From: Thermococcus onnurineus NA1
Lineage (GTDB): Archaea; Methanobacteriota_B; Thermococci; Thermococcales; Thermococcaceae
DNA: 64,000 nt
NCBI RefSeq assembly: GCF_000018365.1
Contig: NC_011529.1
Coordinates: forward strand, 682,001-746,000
Direction of reading: 5' to 3'
Each line of letters opens with the position of its first letter. The stretch's first letter is position 1. The notes below the pieces were generated by a model that saw nothing but the letters and a program-made list of their open reading frames with translations, made no database searches and had not been told where the DNA came from. A program made the translations under genes and the position numbers. This document shows positions 7,842 to 17,286 of the stretch, piece by piece.

Positions 7842-9358
7842 TGCCTATGATCAGGATTGCCCACATAAGTGACACCCACATAACAAGCGAGTCAGCGTAC
7901 AAGGGCTACGCCTATGACCTCATCGTGAACGAGATAAACCGTGGAAACTTCGACTTCGTTATTCACACAGGAGACGTGACCAACCAGGGGCTACGCGAGG
8001 AGTACGAGAGGGCCTCCTACGAGCTGAAGAAGATCCAGAAACCCCTCATTGTTATTCCAGGCAACCACGACGTCAGAAACGTCGGCTACGAGCTCTTCGA
8101 GAAGTTCATCGGGCCCCTAAACGGTGTCTTCGAGTTCAGGGACGGCGTTATAGTCTGGGTGGACTCGACGATCCCGGATCTGAGCGATGGCAGGATAGGC
8201 GGCTACAAGTTCAAGTGGCTCAAAAAAAGACTCGAGGAGTACTCTGACAGGAAGTTCAAAATCGTTGCCTCTCACCACCACATCGTCCCGCTGCCGGACA
8301 CGGGCAGGGAAAGAAACGTGCTCTTCAACGCAGGCGACGTTTTGGACCTGCTCCTGAGACACGGGGTGAACCTTTACACCTGCGGGCATAAACATGTTCC
8401 CAACGTCTATCGCGTGGAGGACATGGTAGTTGCCAACGCGGGCTGTACTTCCTGCAGGAAGACGCGAAAGGGCGATGTTAACAGCTACAACATCATAACC
8501 CTCCACGACGACGGGAGGATAGAGGTAACGATCAGACGCGTTACGGGGGAAGAACTGAAGAAGGAGTACCCACCTGTAAGGCCGAAGATATTCGTTCCCC
8601 GGGGCAAGAGGCTTTTGAGGATAGTCCAGATGAGCGAGAGCAACGTCTCGGACAGGATTTATTTCAGGCGGAAGGTTCTCGAGAACGTCATACGAACGAT
8701 AAACGAGAGGCTGAAGCCGGATATAGTGATCCACTGCGGCGACGTCGTCGATATGGGTATAGAGCGCTATTACGAGAAGGCCTACGAGTTCTATGAGAAG
8801 ATAGGGGCAGAAAAGCTGGTCGTTCCTGGACACAATGACATAACCTATCTCGGCTACGACCTCTTTAAGGAGTACTTTGGCAAGCCGAAAATACTGGAAC
8901 TCGGAAAGTTCACGTTCATCCCTGTGATAAGTGCCCAGTACGAGACGCCAATAGGTGTCGTAGGGAGGATAGGCCAGAAAAAGCTCGCCAGACATCTCGA
9001 GGACTACAGCGAGAGCTTCACCGTTGTAGTAATGCATCACAACATAGTGCCGATTCCAAAGAGCAGGGAAGTAGGCTTCCTGGAGGATGCTGGCGATGTG
9101 CTTAAGGTTCTGACGAGAGAAAAAGCAAATCTCGTTTTGACAGGTCACGGAGGCAACTCCTTCGGTGTGAAAGTGGAGAAAACTCCGTTAGTCAACGCCG
9201 GCTCTGTCAGCTGGGAGCTCCACAGGAACCCCTATGGAAACACATTCAACCTAATCGATGTCTACCGTGACATTGCGGTAGTCTTCGAGGTTCAGGCAAC
9301 CTGGGGCTCGGGGAGGCTACTAGGAATATGGAAAATAAAGGGGCCCTTCAATCTTTGA
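7841..9358 (+). CDS. Tandem metallophosphoesterase (calcineurin-like), second domain degenerate
   Basis: 505 aa made of two calcineurin-like domains. The first (about 1-240) has all metal motifs: DTH (ISDTHI), GDVTNQG, GNHDVR, SHHHIVP and CGHKHVP. The second (about 265-500) keeps the fold and length but has lost several ligands: the first motif reads QMSESN, the GNHD motif reads GHNDIT and the last GHxH reads GHGGNS, while CGDVVD and MHHNIVP remain. The second domain is therefore probably regulatory or substrate-binding. The start is ATG 7841 overlapping the CBS gene stop; ATG 7850 is an alternative. The substrate is unknown. Confidence 0.85.
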   Translation: MPMIRIAHISDTHITSESAYKGYAYDLIVNEINRGNFDFVIHTGDVTNQGLREEYERASYELKKIQKPLIVIPGNHDVRNVGYELFEKFIGPLNGVFEFRDGVIVWVDSTIPDLSDGRIGGYKFKWLKKRLEEYSDRKFKIVASHHHIVPLPDTGRERNVLFNAGDVLDLLLRHGVNLYTCGHKHVPNVYRVEDMVVANAGCTSCRKTRKGDVNSYNIITLHDDGRIEVTIRRVTGEELKKEYPPVRPKIFVPRGKRLLRIVQMSESNVSDRIYFRRKVLENVIRTINERLKPDIVIHCGDVVDMGIERYYEKAYEFYEKIGAEKLVVPGHNDITYLGYDLFKEYFGKPKILELGKFTFIPVISAQYETPIGVVGRIGQKKLARHLEDYSESFTVVVMHHNIVPIPKSREVGFLEDAGDVLKVLTREKANLVLTGHGGNSFGVKVEKTPLVNAGSVSWELHRNPYGNTFNLIDVYRDIAVVFEVQATWGSGRLLGIWKIKGPFNL

Positions 9359-10238
9359 CCATTTCATCTATTTGTTCCATAAGCCTCTCCATTATATTTT
9401 CCATTATCGCGTTGACGGTGCTCTCGAGCTCAACGTTGTTTATTATCGGTATCCCGTACTCCTTTGCTCTCCCGACTATGAAGTCTTGTATCTCCAGGAT
9501 GGCGTCTATATGCTTAAGGTAGTAGTCAGCCGATCTCTTGCTGTAGCGGGCTCTCTCGTAAAACCTTGCCTCAAAGTCCTTCTTGCCCTTGACGGTTATC
9601 ACGTACATGAAGCTGTTCTCATTGAGCTTGATGTACCCTGGGACTAAATGAATGCCCTCGATTATCGTGTTGAAACCTTCTTTGTAGGCCCTCTCAAGAA
9701 CGGCACTAACACCGACGGAAACATGCTGAACCTGATTCTCAAATCCCCGTATGAGGGGAGAATTATCGCTCTTCCGCGAGCTCACAACCTTCCATGCAAG
9801 AAAAGATGATGTGTGCAAATCAGGGAGAAGTTCCGGTGCTATTATCCTCTTCATAACCTCCCTTATGGTGTCCGTACCTATCACGCTTCGTATTCCAAGA
9901 CGGAAGGCCAATTCGGTCGCTATGGTGGACTTTCCAACGCCCGTTGCTCCACCTAGGAGGATTGTTATTGGGATTTTAAGCTTCCGGAACTGGCGCCAGA
10001 ATAAATAGCGCTTCGCAGCCTCATTAAGCCCGTGGTCGAGGAGCTTCTGATAAGTCAGCTCGCGTATCTCCTCAGTGGTCACTAGTTTGAGTTTCCTCTC
10101 CATCAGTTCCTTCTGAACCTCGGTAGCTATGATATAGGCTATTCCAACGTCAACCCCGGCGAGTGTTATAGAGCGCGTCAGTATGCCCCTCGAAAAGGGG
10201 AGGCGTATCTTCCTCTCGGGATCTGTCACGATTATCAT
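9348..10238 (-). CDS. pgk2: 2-phosphoglycerate kinase
   Basis: 296 aa. An N-terminal ATP-cone-like segment ([20 protein letters not shown]) is followed by a P-loop kinase with Walker [11 protein letters not shown] near residue 97, then DTIREVMKR and SFLAWK, as in archaeal 2-phosphoglycerate kinases. The enzyme makes 2,3-diphosphoglycerate from 2-phosphoglycerate, the first step to the compatible solute cyclic 2,3-diphosphoglycerate. It overlaps the upstream cyclase gene by 4 nt (ATGA), so the two-step pathway is one operon. It is convergent with the metallophosphoesterase gene. Confidence 0.85.
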   Translation of the reverse strand: MIIVTDPERKIRLPFSRGILTRSITLAGVDVGIAYIIATEVQKELMERKLKLVTTEEIRELTYQKLLDHGLNEAAKRYLFWRQFRKLKIPITILLGGATGVGKSTIATELAFRLGIRSVIGTDTIREVMKRIIAPELLPDLHTSSFLAWKVVSSRKSDNSPLIRGFENQVQHVSVGVSAVLERAYKEGFNTIIEGIHLVPGYIKLNENSFMYVITVKGKKDFEARFYERARYSKRSADYYLKHIDAILEIQDFIVGRAKEYGIPIINNVELESTVNAIMENIMERLMEQIDEMVKD

Positions 10239-11533
10239 GCTCTCCCCCCCAGCAGGGCGCGGCCGAGCTCAAGAACGGCCTTCCTCAGGTCTTTTCCATC
10301 GATGTTGACGGGCTCGTTGTCGAGGTAAATGACTTCGATTCCCTGCTCCAGTGCCCATCTCGTCACCACATCAACGGCGGCGGCTTTGAGCTCAACTGCG
10401 ACTGCATCTATGCCTCTAAAGCCCTCGAGGTCCCTCCAGAGGAGGGGTCTCTTCGAAAGGTTGTCCGAGGTGTAGGGCACCTCTGCACCGAGCCCTTCGA
10501 GATGTTTCTTCGCCTTTGGCAGGGCCTCACTGGAAGTCATCACCAGGCCGAGCCGTTTGTCTGAAACATTACCGAGTGGCCTCGGGCGGAAGGCAATGAA
10601 GTGCAGGTCAACATCGGGGTTGATCTCCAGTATGGCATCTCTCAGGGCTTTCCACCTCTCTTCGCCCACGGAATCAGCCATCGTAACAACCACTATATCC
10701 GCCAGTGAGACCCTGAAGGTACCGAAGTATCCCCTGACGAAGTCGAGCTTTTGCTTGGCGCCCACCACGACAACGTATCTATCCGCCCTGTAAGGGGGAA
10801 ACGTCGCCCCGCTGCCCTCGAGGATTATTAAATCGTTGGGCAAGTTCTCGGCAAGCTTCACACCCTCATCCACCACGTCGAAGAAAGGAAAGCCGGCCAT
10901 TCCACCACCGCATCTTCTACAGCCAATGGTTGTTACGCGTGAGGTTAACGCATCCTCGAAGTGGTCGGAGGCGGCGTGTTTTCCACTCTCGGCAAACTTG
11001 AGCAAAAACTCGGGAGTTATTTCGAACTTATCGCCCTCTATCAGTTCGGGCTCTTCAGGGCCGCCGCGGCCCATGGTAACTATCACAGGCTTTGCTATCT
11101 CTTTCAGAGTTCTCGCGATGAAGCCACTCACGGCTGTTTTCCCAACCCTCTTGCCCGTACCTATAACGGCCAGGCTCGGCTTTTTGGTTTTTTTGAGCGG
11201 TTTTGGCTTGAAGTGGAAATCCGCTCCCCGGTAGGACACACCATAGAGCATGCACAGTGAAGCAATCCTAAAGCGGTCTTCATAGTTGAGGACGGGCTCA
11301 TCGCTTAAGTCGACAACCTCGTCGACCTTGTTCTCCTCCAGAGCCCTTCTGAGGGCGTCGAGATAGTTGGGTGAGTGATAAACTTTAACCCCAATCTTTC
11401 TCTCAACTTCCCCAATGCTCCCAATCTTCTCACTTCCACCCAGGAAAACGGCACAACAGACGTCACCAAGTTTTTTTATCGCCCATGAGATGACGTCAGG
11501 ATAGTGCTCGCCGTCAATCAAGACCAGCTTCAT
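10235..11533 (-). CDS. cpgS: Cyclic 2,3-diphosphoglycerate synthetase
   Basis: 432 aa. An N-terminal domain ([17 protein letters not shown]) precedes a P-loop domain with [19 protein letters not shown] near residue 130, [12 protein letters not shown], a Cys-containing [11 protein letters not shown] and [13 protein letters not shown], matching the cyclising ligase of the cDPG pathway known from methanogens. It uses ATP to close the diphosphoglycerate ring. GGTGATGGT precedes the ATG and a TTAAAAT TATA element lies near 11565. The product is a thermoprotectant/osmolyte. Confidence 0.85.
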   Translation of the reverse strand: MKLVLIDGEHYPDVISWAIKKLGDVCCAVFLGGSEKIGSIGEVERKIGVKVYHSPNYLDALRRALEENKVDEVVDLSDEPVLNYEDRFRIASLCMLYGVSYRGADFHFKPKPLKKTKKPSLAVIGTGKRVGKTAVSGFIARTLKEIAKPVIVTMGRGGPEEPELIEGDKFEITPEFLLKFAESGKHAASDHFEDALTSRVTTIGCRRCGGGMAGFPFFDVVDEGVKLAENLPNDLIILEGSGATFPPYRADRYVVVVGAKQKLDFVRGYFGTFRVSLADIVVVTMADSVGEERWKALRDAILEINPDVDLHFIAFRPRPLGNVSDKRLGLVMTSSEALPKAKKHLEGLGAEVPYTSDNLSKRPLLWRDLEGFRGIDAVAVELKAAAVDVVTRWALEQGIEVIYLDNEPVNIDGKDLRKAVLELGRALLGGRA

Positions 11534-11680
11534 ACCATCACCGTACTCAGTTAAACCAAGGGGATTTTAACCTTTGCCAGGGAAGAGTTTCTTGGGAGTT
11601 CCCAGGAAGGATTATAAACCTTCAAAACACCATAGTAATACGACGACCACCTTGGTGGTGTCTATCTGGAGGTGTAAAAA

Positions 11681-11860
11681 ATGGCTGAGATGATAGTTAA
11701 GTCCAAAGTTAAGGAAGCCGTGAAGGCCATAGACCCCGAGATGAGAATTAACCCGGAGTTCTACGAGGCTCTTGAGGCCGAGATTAAGATTCTTATCGAG
11801 AAGGCCGTCAAGAGGGCCAAGGACGAAGGCAAGAAGACCCTCTACCCGAGGCACGTCTGA
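11681..11860 (+). CDS. Histone-fold-like small protein (DUF1931 type)
   Basis: 59 aa. The sequence from MAEMIVKSK through AVKAIDPEMRINPEFYEALE and IKILIEKAVKRAKDEGKKTL to the YPRHV tail has the helix-turn-helix spacing of a half histone fold, as in the DUF1931 family. Such proteins may bind DNA as oligomers. A strong GGAGGTG site and a GATTATAAACC TATA box (about 11608-11618) suggest high expression. The leader holds a small ACCACC/GGTGGT hairpin. It is followed by a T-rich terminator. Confidence 0.8.
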   Translation: MAEMIVKSKVKEAVKAIDPEMRINPEFYEALEAEIKILIEKAVKRAKDEGKKTLYPRHV

Positions 11861-11880
11861 TTTTTCTTTCCCTTCTTTTA
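11861..11880 (+). terminator. T-rich terminator after the histone-fold-like gene
   Basis: A T/C-rich tract (TTTTTCTTTCCCTTCTTTTA) immediately follows the TGA, a typical archaeal intrinsic terminator. Confidence 0.5.
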
Positions 11881-11930
11881 ATGAATCGGTGAGCTTTTAT
11901 TCGTAGGTGCCTAACTTTCCCGGTGGTATC

Positions 11931-12809
11931 ATGGGGCTGAGAAAATTTGGAGATTCAGCTTATCTTTATCCGGGCAGTCCGTCAACCCTCATCAGAATCT
12001 TTGATGGTATGGCGGTTCTTATTGACCCCGGTCACGGGAGCGGAAGGCATAAGGACTTAAAAATAGCGGTAAAAAAGCTCGGGCTGGAGATTAAAGCCCA
12101 ATTAGCCACTCACGGTCATGCCGACCACGTCTCTGTTGCACCAGGGACAGACGCTCCGCTATTCATGCACCGCTTCGAGTTCTCCATAGCCGAGAACCCG
12201 CTCAATAGGGAGCTCTTAACCTTCGGCTCGAAAGCGCCAAAAGGTTTCCTCGTTTTCCAGTTCCCTGAGGAGGTAAAGGTTCACGCAGTCTTCGAATGGG
12301 GAGACGAACTCTTCGGAGTTAAAGCCATAAGGCTAAACGGCCACTCGCCGGGAATGACAGGCTTCCTCGACGAGGAAAACGGCTTGATCTACGCCGGTAA
12401 CGCCTTCTTCGGCGAGAGAGTCATAGAAGCGGTCGGCCTTCCATACCTGGTCGAGCCAGAATTATTTAAAGCCTCAATTATGCAATTACAGAATTATGCA
12501 GAAAAGGGCTATACCCTGATTCCCTCCCATGGAAAGGCCGTTAGTAGTAAAGAGGCGCTTGAAATTCTTGACTTCAACCTCAAAAGAGTTAAGGAAGCCG
12601 AAGAGCTTATCTTAGGGCTCCCCAGAACGTCAAGAAGCCTCGACGAGTTGGCGTTCATGATAATGAGGCACTACGGCATTGAGATTACGCCCCAGAAGCT
12701 CGCCCTTAACCTCGTTCCGCTGAGGGCCTTTGTGGCGAAGCTCTACAATGAGGGTGTAATAGAGGCAACAGTGGATAATGGGCTAAAGTGGAAGGTCAGG
12801 AAAGGGTGA
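11931..12809 (+). CDS. Metallo-beta-lactamase fold hydrolase
   Basis: 292 aa from ATG 11931 (GGTGGTATC upstream; the in-frame GTG at 11907 lacks a site). The zinc motif THGHADHVSV, the later NGHSPGMTGF, YAGNAF and PSHGKAV motifs and a helical C-terminal tail fit the glyoxalase-II-like MBL branch. The substrate is unknown. Convergent with the Cas4-like gene. Confidence 0.85.
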   Translation: MGLRKFGDSAYLYPGSPSTLIRIFDGMAVLIDPGHGSGRHKDLKIAVKKLGLEIKAQLATHGHADHVSVAPGTDAPLFMHRFEFSIAENPLNRELLTFGSKAPKGFLVFQFPEEVKVHAVFEWGDELFGVKAIRLNGHSPGMTGFLDEENGLIYAGNAFFGERVIEAVGLPYLVEPELFKASIMQLQNYAEKGYTLIPSHGKAVSSKEALEILDFNLKRVKEAEELILGLPRTSRSLDELAFMIMRHYGIEITPQKLALNLVPLRAFVAKLYNEGVIEATVDNGLKWKVRKG

Positions 12810-12825
12810 GTTTTGTGGCCCTCAA

Positions 12826-13470
12826 CTACTCTCCACCGTCCGAATAGCAGAGGTAGCGATACGGGCAGAATTTACAGGCGTAGTCATTCCAGCCCTTGGG
12901 GGGCTTTCCTTTTTCGTAATGCCTCTTGACGTTGTAGAAGTGCTTGAGAGTTTCGCGGAACAGCTTGCCGTCGTAGGGCACTTCAAAAGCCCTAAAGTTC
13001 GGCCCCTTGACGATGGGGAAGCGGGAAAAGTCGATTTTGCGGATAATTTTCATAGGCTCCTCGTGGAGCTTAATGTAGTAGAGATAGCCGTACTCGGCTT
13101 CAGCCCAGCGGAGATATATGTTGAGCTGGGCAAGGTGATAGTCGTATGGGACTCTCGGCAGACTCGTCTTGCCTTTGATTTCGATGGGAAAGTCCCTTAT
13201 AGCATCCACCCTTCCGTGTATCTCGAAGCCGAGCCTGGAGGAGCGGAGAATCATGTGCTTCTCAAGCTCGAAGCCGAAGCGGTTCTTTAAAATCTCACCG
13301 AGCACGTTGTGGGTGTTTATCCCCTGGTTCAGTCTCACTCTAACGAACTCTGGCCACTTCTCGGGGTAGCCCTTCAGGCGAAAGTATATCCTTCTCGGGC
13401 AGGTTAGGGCCTCGCTCGCGTAAAACTCCAGGAATCCATCGTTCTCTTGGCGCTGATTAAGACTCGTCAT
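12826..13470 (-). CDS. Cas4/Dna2-like PD-(D/E)XK nuclease with an iron-sulfur Cys set
   Basis: 214 aa. It has the Cas4/RecB-like layout: an N-terminal Cys (SEALTCPRRIYF), a His motif (THNVLGEIL), GRVDAI with PIEIKG (Asp and ExK), AQLNIYL (QxxxY) and a C-terminal Cys cluster YACKFCPYRYLC. Together these give four Cys for a 4Fe-4S cluster. Such enzymes are 5' to 3' ssDNA exonucleases that trim CRISPR prespacers or act in repair. No cas1, cas2 or effector gene is in the window, and the CRISPR array is 33 kb away, so a solitary repair or adaptation role is equally possible. Its leader region contains the box C/D RNA. Confidence 0.75.
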   Translation of the reverse strand: MTSLNQRQENDGFLEFYASEALTCPRRIYFRLKGYPEKWPEFVRVRLNQGINTHNVLGEILKNRFGFELEKHMILRSSRLGFEIHGRVDAIRDFPIEIKGKTSLPRVPYDYHLAQLNIYLRWAEAEYGYLYYIKLHEEPMKIIRKIDFSRFPIVKGPNFRAFEVPYDGKLFRETLKHFYNVKRHYEKGKPPKGWNDYACKFCPYRYLCYSDGGE

Positions 13471-13528
13471 TTATGTCCCTCCAGGAAACAGGGCGGGTCA
13501 TTGGCCCGCGAACCTCGCCGCCCCTGCG

Positions 13529-13577
13529 TCAGCTAATACCGACGTCATCACCCATCAGACTGGGCAAGGGTCGTCAT
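13529..13577 (-). ncRNA. Box C/D guide sRNA
   Basis: Read on the minus strand: box C ATGACGA (13577-13571, one mismatch to RTGATGA), a 12-nt guide, D' box CTGA, a 3-nt spacer, C' box GTGATGA (exact), a second 12-nt guide, and D box CTGA ending at 13529. The two 12-nt guides and the 49-nt length are the classic archaeal dual-guide architecture for 2'-O-methylation with fibrillarin. The guides predict targets containing CTAATACCGACG (D guide) and ACTGGGCAAGGG (D' guide), with methylation of the base paired to the fifth guide nucleotide. A CTTTAAATGG TATA element lies about 25 nt upstream. It may share a transcript with the Cas4-like gene. Confidence 0.82.
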
Positions 13578-13653
13578 CCGCTTGGAGAGTTAAAGCTTAC
13601 CCACCATTTAAAGCTTTGGGGAAGAATTTGGGGAGCGAAGGGGGAGGGGAAAA

Positions 13654-13998
13654 TCAGAAAATAGTCCCCTTCTTCCGCTTGAGCGAGTAGCTTAAGCCGT
13701 AGGCTGGCCAGAGGCTCGGCGGCTGGTTGTAGTGGTGCAGGTTGCGCAGTATCTTCTCCGCGGTCTTCCGGTTCTTTGCCTTAACGCGGAGAACATCACG
13801 CTCAAGCTCGACGGTTCCATTGGATAGTCTGATTGTGAGCTTCGAGCCGTCGACCTCTGGGCGGGCCTTCATCAAAAGCCGCCGGTAATCTTCGTAGGCT
13901 TCTTTGCTTAACTTCTGCTCAAGAAGGGCGGGTTTTTCACGTGGCTTAAACAATCTAGACAGCCAACTATTCGGGGGTTCTTCATCCATAGAGTCCAT
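13654..13998 (-). CDS. Hypothetical basic protein (114 aa)
   Basis: No family is recognised. The N-terminus is polar (DEEPPNSWLSRLFKPREKP), followed by a helix (SKEAYEDYRRLLMKARPEV), two or three beta strands (KLTIRLSNGTVELERDVLRVKAKN), a helix and a basic C-terminus (SLKRKKGTIF). This looks like a small alpha/beta nucleic-acid-binding protein. GGAGG precedes ATG 13998; ATG 13989 is an alternative. It is divergent from the Taw2 gene. Confidence 0.65.
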   Translation of the reverse strand: MDSMDEEPPNSWLSRLFKPREKPALLEQKLSKEAYEDYRRLLMKARPEVDGSKLTIRLSNGTVELERDVLRVKAKNRKTAEKILRNLHHYNQPPSLWPAYGLSYSLKRKKGTIF

Positions 13999-14116
13999 CA
14001 ACCTCCGGAGGACTTCTCACTTTATATTCGCCCTCTATGTTTTTAAGGCTTTCTCATCGCTTTTTGCCGAAATGGCGAGAGGAAGGCTTTTAAGGTTTTC
14101 TTGATGAGTAAGGCCG

Positions 14117-14956
14117 ATGGTGAGGACACAGCTCATAAAACCCCGAATCAGAGAGATTCTCTCACGCGAACTTCCGCCGGAGTTAGTTTCCATGCTCCCA
14201 AAGCACTGGGTTCAGATAGGGGACGTTCTGATTCTGCCGCTTAGGCCAGAACTGGAGCCATACAAACACCGGATAGCTGAGGTTTATGCGGAGGTTCTCG
14301 GCGTTAAAGCCGTCCTCAGAAAGGGCAGAATAGGCGGCGAGTTCCGGGAGACGAACTACGAGCTTCTCTACGGGAGCGACACCGTAACAGTCCACATCGA
14401 GAACGGGATTAGATACAAGCTCGATGTCGCTAAAATCATGTTTTCGCCGGCAAACGTCAAGGAAAGGGTGAGAATGGCGAAGGTTGCCAAGCCGGACGAG
14501 CTGGTTGTCGATATGTTCGCTGGAATCGGTCACCTCAGCCTCCCAATGGCAGTTCACGGAAAAGCTAGAGTGATAGCCATAGAAAAGAGTCCCTACACCT
14601 TCCGCTTTTTAGTTGAGAACATCGAGCTCAACAAAGTACATGACAGGATGACAGCCTACAACATCGACAACCGCGACTTTCCGGGTGAAAACATCGCCGA
14701 CAGAATCCTAATGGGTTATGTAGTGAAAACCCACGAGTTCATTCCCAAGGCCCTGAGCATAGCGAAGGACGAGGCTATAATCCACTACCACAACACCGTT
14801 CCCGAGAGGCTGATGCCGAAGGAACCCTTCGAAACCTTCAAGAAAACGGCCAGGGAATACGGCTATGAGGTCGAGAAGCTCAACGAGCTGATAATCAAGC
14901 GCTACGCTCCGGGCGTGTGGCACGTGGTTCTGGATTTAAAGGTGTTCAAGCGGTAG
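14117..14956 (+). CDS. taw2: tRNA-Phe wyosine aminocarboxypropyltransferase Taw2 (TYW2)
   Basis: 279 aa of the Trm5/TYW2 class I methyltransferase fold. An N-terminal D2-like domain precedes the SAM domain with VVDMFAGIGHLSLPMAVHG, VIAIEKSPYTFRFLVENIELN and YNIDNRDF. At the catalytic NPPY/NLPK position of Trm5 methyltransferases the sequence reads LMGYV; that loss marks the TYW2 branch, which transfers the 3-amino-3-carboxypropyl group of SAM to imG-14 at G37. A CTTTTAAGG TATA element lies about 30 nt before the ATG, so the leader is very short. Confidence 0.8.
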   Translation: MVRTQLIKPRIREILSRELPPELVSMLPKHWVQIGDVLILPLRPELEPYKHRIAEVYAEVLGVKAVLRKGRIGGEFRETNYELLYGSDTVTVHIENGIRYKLDVAKIMFSPANVKERVRMAKVAKPDELVVDMFAGIGHLSLPMAVHGKARVIAIEKSPYTFRFLVENIELNKVHDRMTAYNIDNRDFPGENIADRILMGYVVKTHEFIPKALSIAKDEAIIHYHNTVPERLMPKEPFETFKKTAREYGYEVEKLNELIIKRYAPGVWHVVLDLKVFKR

Positions 14957-14984
14957 TATAACTCCGATTGGTATAACTGCGATT
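14957..14984. repeat. Short tandem direct repeat
   Basis: TATAACTCCGATT (14957-14969) and TATAACTGCGATT (14972-14984) are 13-mers with one mismatch, repeated at a 15-bp period between two convergent genes. Possibly the remains of a duplication or a binding site. Confidence 0.5.
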
Positions 14985-15023
14985 ATAATAATTTCCATCA
15001 TACAAAATCAGCGGTTGTCTTCA

Positions 15024-15248
15024 TCAAGCTTTTTCAAATCCATTCCACAGCGGTTTCCAGTCGTCGCAGATGAAGTTCATATGGACGGTCCTCATGTGCT
15101 TTCTGCATATCCCCTGCATCGGAAAGTATGAGTCGATTGCGCCGAACCAGAGGCAGTTCTTGCAGGCCTTTAACTTATCATCCACAGAGTTCACCAATGA
15201 AAGTTTACGCGCCTCCACATAAACTTTTGGTCGTTCCTGTTCTTTCAA
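15024..15248 (-). CDS. Small four-cysteine protein (putative Zn or Fe-S site)
   Basis: Up to 74 aa. Cys29, Cys32, Cys48 and Cys61 sit in ACKNCLWFG, GICRKHMR and FICDDWKP, a CxxC...C...C-D-W pattern that should bind Zn or an Fe-S cluster. The start is uncertain: TTG 15248 is the first in frame. A TATA-like AGTTTATG upstream of GTG 15194 would allow a leaderless 56-aa form that keeps all four Cys. No function is known; it is divergent from the tungstoenzyme gene for FOR. Confidence 0.65.
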   Translation of the reverse strand: MKEQERPKVYVEARKLSLVNSVDDKLKACKNCLWFGAIDSYFPMQGICRKHMRTVHMNFICDDWKPLWNGFEKA

Positions 15249-15356
15249 GTTCCTGACAGTTAACAGATGGGCTTAACTTAACATGTTCTGTGAAATGCAT
15301 CCTTTTGCGAATACCTTATATCCACCAAACCGAAAATCTTTCGAGGTGATTCTAAC

Positions 15357-17222
15357 ATGGCAATGAAGGGATGGTGGGGAAGGATCCTCAGGGTTGACCT
15401 GACCAACAACAAGGTCTGGGTGCAGGAGTATTCTCCAGAAATTGCCCAGCAGTTCATCGGTGGTAGGGGTCTCGCAATCAAGATCCTATGGGATGAAGTC
15501 AAAGGTGCCGACCCGCTCGGACCGGAAAACAAACTCATCTTCGCTTCTGGACCGTTCAACGGTCTTCCGACTCCAAGCGGCGGTAAGATGGTTGTGGCAG
15601 CGAAAAGCCCGCTCACCGGCGGTTACGGTGATGGTAACCTCGGTACCATGGCGACCGTCCACCTGAGAAAGGCCGGCTACGACGCTATTGTCGTTGAGGG
15701 CAAGGCCAAGAAGCCGGTTTACCTATACATAGAGAATGATAACGTCAGCATACTCAGCGCTGAAGGTCTCTGGGGCCTCGACACCTTCAAGACCGAAGAG
15801 GAACTCAAAAAGATACACGGCAAGAACGTCGGAATCCTCAGCATCGGCCCCGGTGGCGAGAACCTCGTCCGCTACGCCGTTGTCATGTCCCAGGAGGGCA
15901 GGGCCGCTGGAAGGCCCGGTATGGGTGCCGTCATGGGAAGCAAGAAGCTCAAGGCCGTCGTCATAAAGGGAACCAAGGAGATACCCGTCGCGGATAAGGC
16001 AAAACTCAGAGAACTCTCAAAGGAGGCCTATGAGGCCATCCGGAATTCACCGGCCTATCCGTTCTGGCACAGACAGGGAACCATGGCAGCAGTTGAATGG
16101 ACCAACGAGAACTCGGCTCTGCCGACCAGGAACTTCAGCGACGGTTCCTTCGAGTTTGCCCGCTCGATAGACGGATACACCCTCGAGGGCATGAAGGTCA
16201 AGCAACGCGGATGTCCCTACTGTAATATGCCCTGTGGAAACGTTGTCCTCGACGCCGAGGCCCAAGAGAGCGAGCTTGACTACGAGAATGTTGCCCTACT
16301 CGGCTCAAACCTTGGCCTTGGCAAGCTCAACGAGGTTTCCGTTCTCAACAGGCTCGCCGACATGTACGGTCTCGACACGATCTCCCTCGGAGTCTCGATA
16401 TCCTTCGTTATGGAAGCCGTCGAAAGGGGACTCCTTGAGGAGGGTCCGACCTTCGGTGACTTCAAGGGCGCTAAGCAGCTCATTGAGGACATAGCATTCA
16501 GACGTGGTGAACTCGGCAACTTCGCCGCCGAGGGTGTCATGAGGATGAGCCAGAAGCTCGGCGATGACAGCTTTGCCATGCACGTCAAGGGCCTTGAGAC
16601 GAGCGGTTACAACTGCTTCATCTACCCGGCCATGGCGCTTGCCTTCGGTACCAGTTCAATCGGTGCACACCACAAGGAGGCATGGGTCATCGCCTGGGAG
16701 ATCGGTACCGCACCGATTGAAGGCGAGCAGGCTAAGAGGGTCGAGTACAAGATCACCTACGAACCGGAGAAGGCCGCCAAGGTCATCGAGCTCCAGCGCC
16801 TCAGGGGCGGTCTCTTCGAGATGCTTACCGCCTGTAGGCTCCCGTGGGTCGAGGTCGGCCTGAGCCTCGACTACTATCCGAAGCTCCTCGAGGCCATCAC
16901 CGGCGTCAAGTACACCTGGGACGACCTCTACAGGGCAGCTGACAGGGTCTACGCCCTCATTAGGGCCTACTGGGTTAGGGAGTTCAACGGAAACTGGGAC
17001 AGGAAGAAGGACTATCCGCCGAAGAGGTGGTTCATCGAGGGCCTCAAGAGCGGCCCGTACAAGGGCATGCATCTCGAGGAGGACAAGTATGACAAGCTTC
17101 TCAGCGAGTACTACAGGCTCAGGGGATGGGACGAGCGCGGAATCCCGAAGAAGGAAACCCTCAAGGAGCTCGGCCTCGACTTCGTCATCCCGGAGCTCGA
17201 GAAGGTTACCAAGCTCGAGTGA
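15357..17222 (+). CDS. for: Formaldehyde:ferredoxin oxidoreductase (tungsten enzyme)
   Basis: 621 aa of the aldehyde:ferredoxin oxidoreductase family. The N-terminus [15 protein letters not shown] and the segment [19 protein letters not shown] match the FOR branch rather than AOR (from memory of P. furiosus FOR, about 619 aa). The Cys ligands of the 4Fe-4S cluster are in [12 protein letters not shown] (near 286, 289, 293) and TACRLPW (near 492). The enzyme oxidises short aldehydes with a tungsten bispterin, reducing ferredoxin in the cytoplasm. The start has GAGGTGAT at good spacing and a TTATAT element about 40 nt upstream. The MoaD-like gene follows. Confidence 0.9.
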   Translation: MAMKGWWGRILRVDLTNNKVWVQEYSPEIAQQFIGGRGLAIKILWDEVKGADPLGPENKLIFASGPFNGLPTPSGGKMVVAAKSPLTGGYGDGNLGTMATVHLRKAGYDAIVVEGKAKKPVYLYIENDNVSILSAEGLWGLDTFKTEEELKKIHGKNVGILSIGPGGENLVRYAVVMSQEGRAAGRPGMGAVMGSKKLKAVVIKGTKEIPVADKAKLRELSKEAYEAIRNSPAYPFWHRQGTMAAVEWTNENSALPTRNFSDGSFEFARSIDGYTLEGMKVKQRGCPYCNMPCGNVVLDAEAQESELDYENVALLGSNLGLGKLNEVSVLNRLADMYGLDTISLGVSISFVMEAVERGLLEEGPTFGDFKGAKQLIEDIAFRRGELGNFAAEGVMRMSQKLGDDSFAMHVKGLETSGYNCFIYPAMALAFGTSSIGAHHKEAWVIAWEIGTAPIEGEQAKRVEYKITYEPEKAAKVIELQRLRGGLFEMLTACRLPWVEVGLSLDYYPKLLEAITGVKYTWDDLYRAADRVYALIRAYWVREFNGNWDRKKDYPPKRWFIEGLKSGPYKGMHLEEDKYDKLLSEYYRLRGWDERGIPKKETLKELGLDFVIPELEKVTKLE

Positions 17223-17286
17223 TTTCCTCTTTTTCTTCTCCAGCAAATTTTTACCCTTCGGAGTCCAAGTTGGCGCGGTGGTGAAA

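Noticed and set aside
8117-9148. Long open frame on the minus strand opposite the metallophosphoesterase gene
   Set aside because: The plus-strand product has clear metallophosphoesterase motifs; the antisense product is low in recognisable motifs and arises from codon bias.
11612-11854. 80-codon minus-strand frame opposite the histone-fold-like gene
   Set aside because: The plus-strand 59-aa protein has a strong RBS, promoter and terminator; the antisense frame has none.
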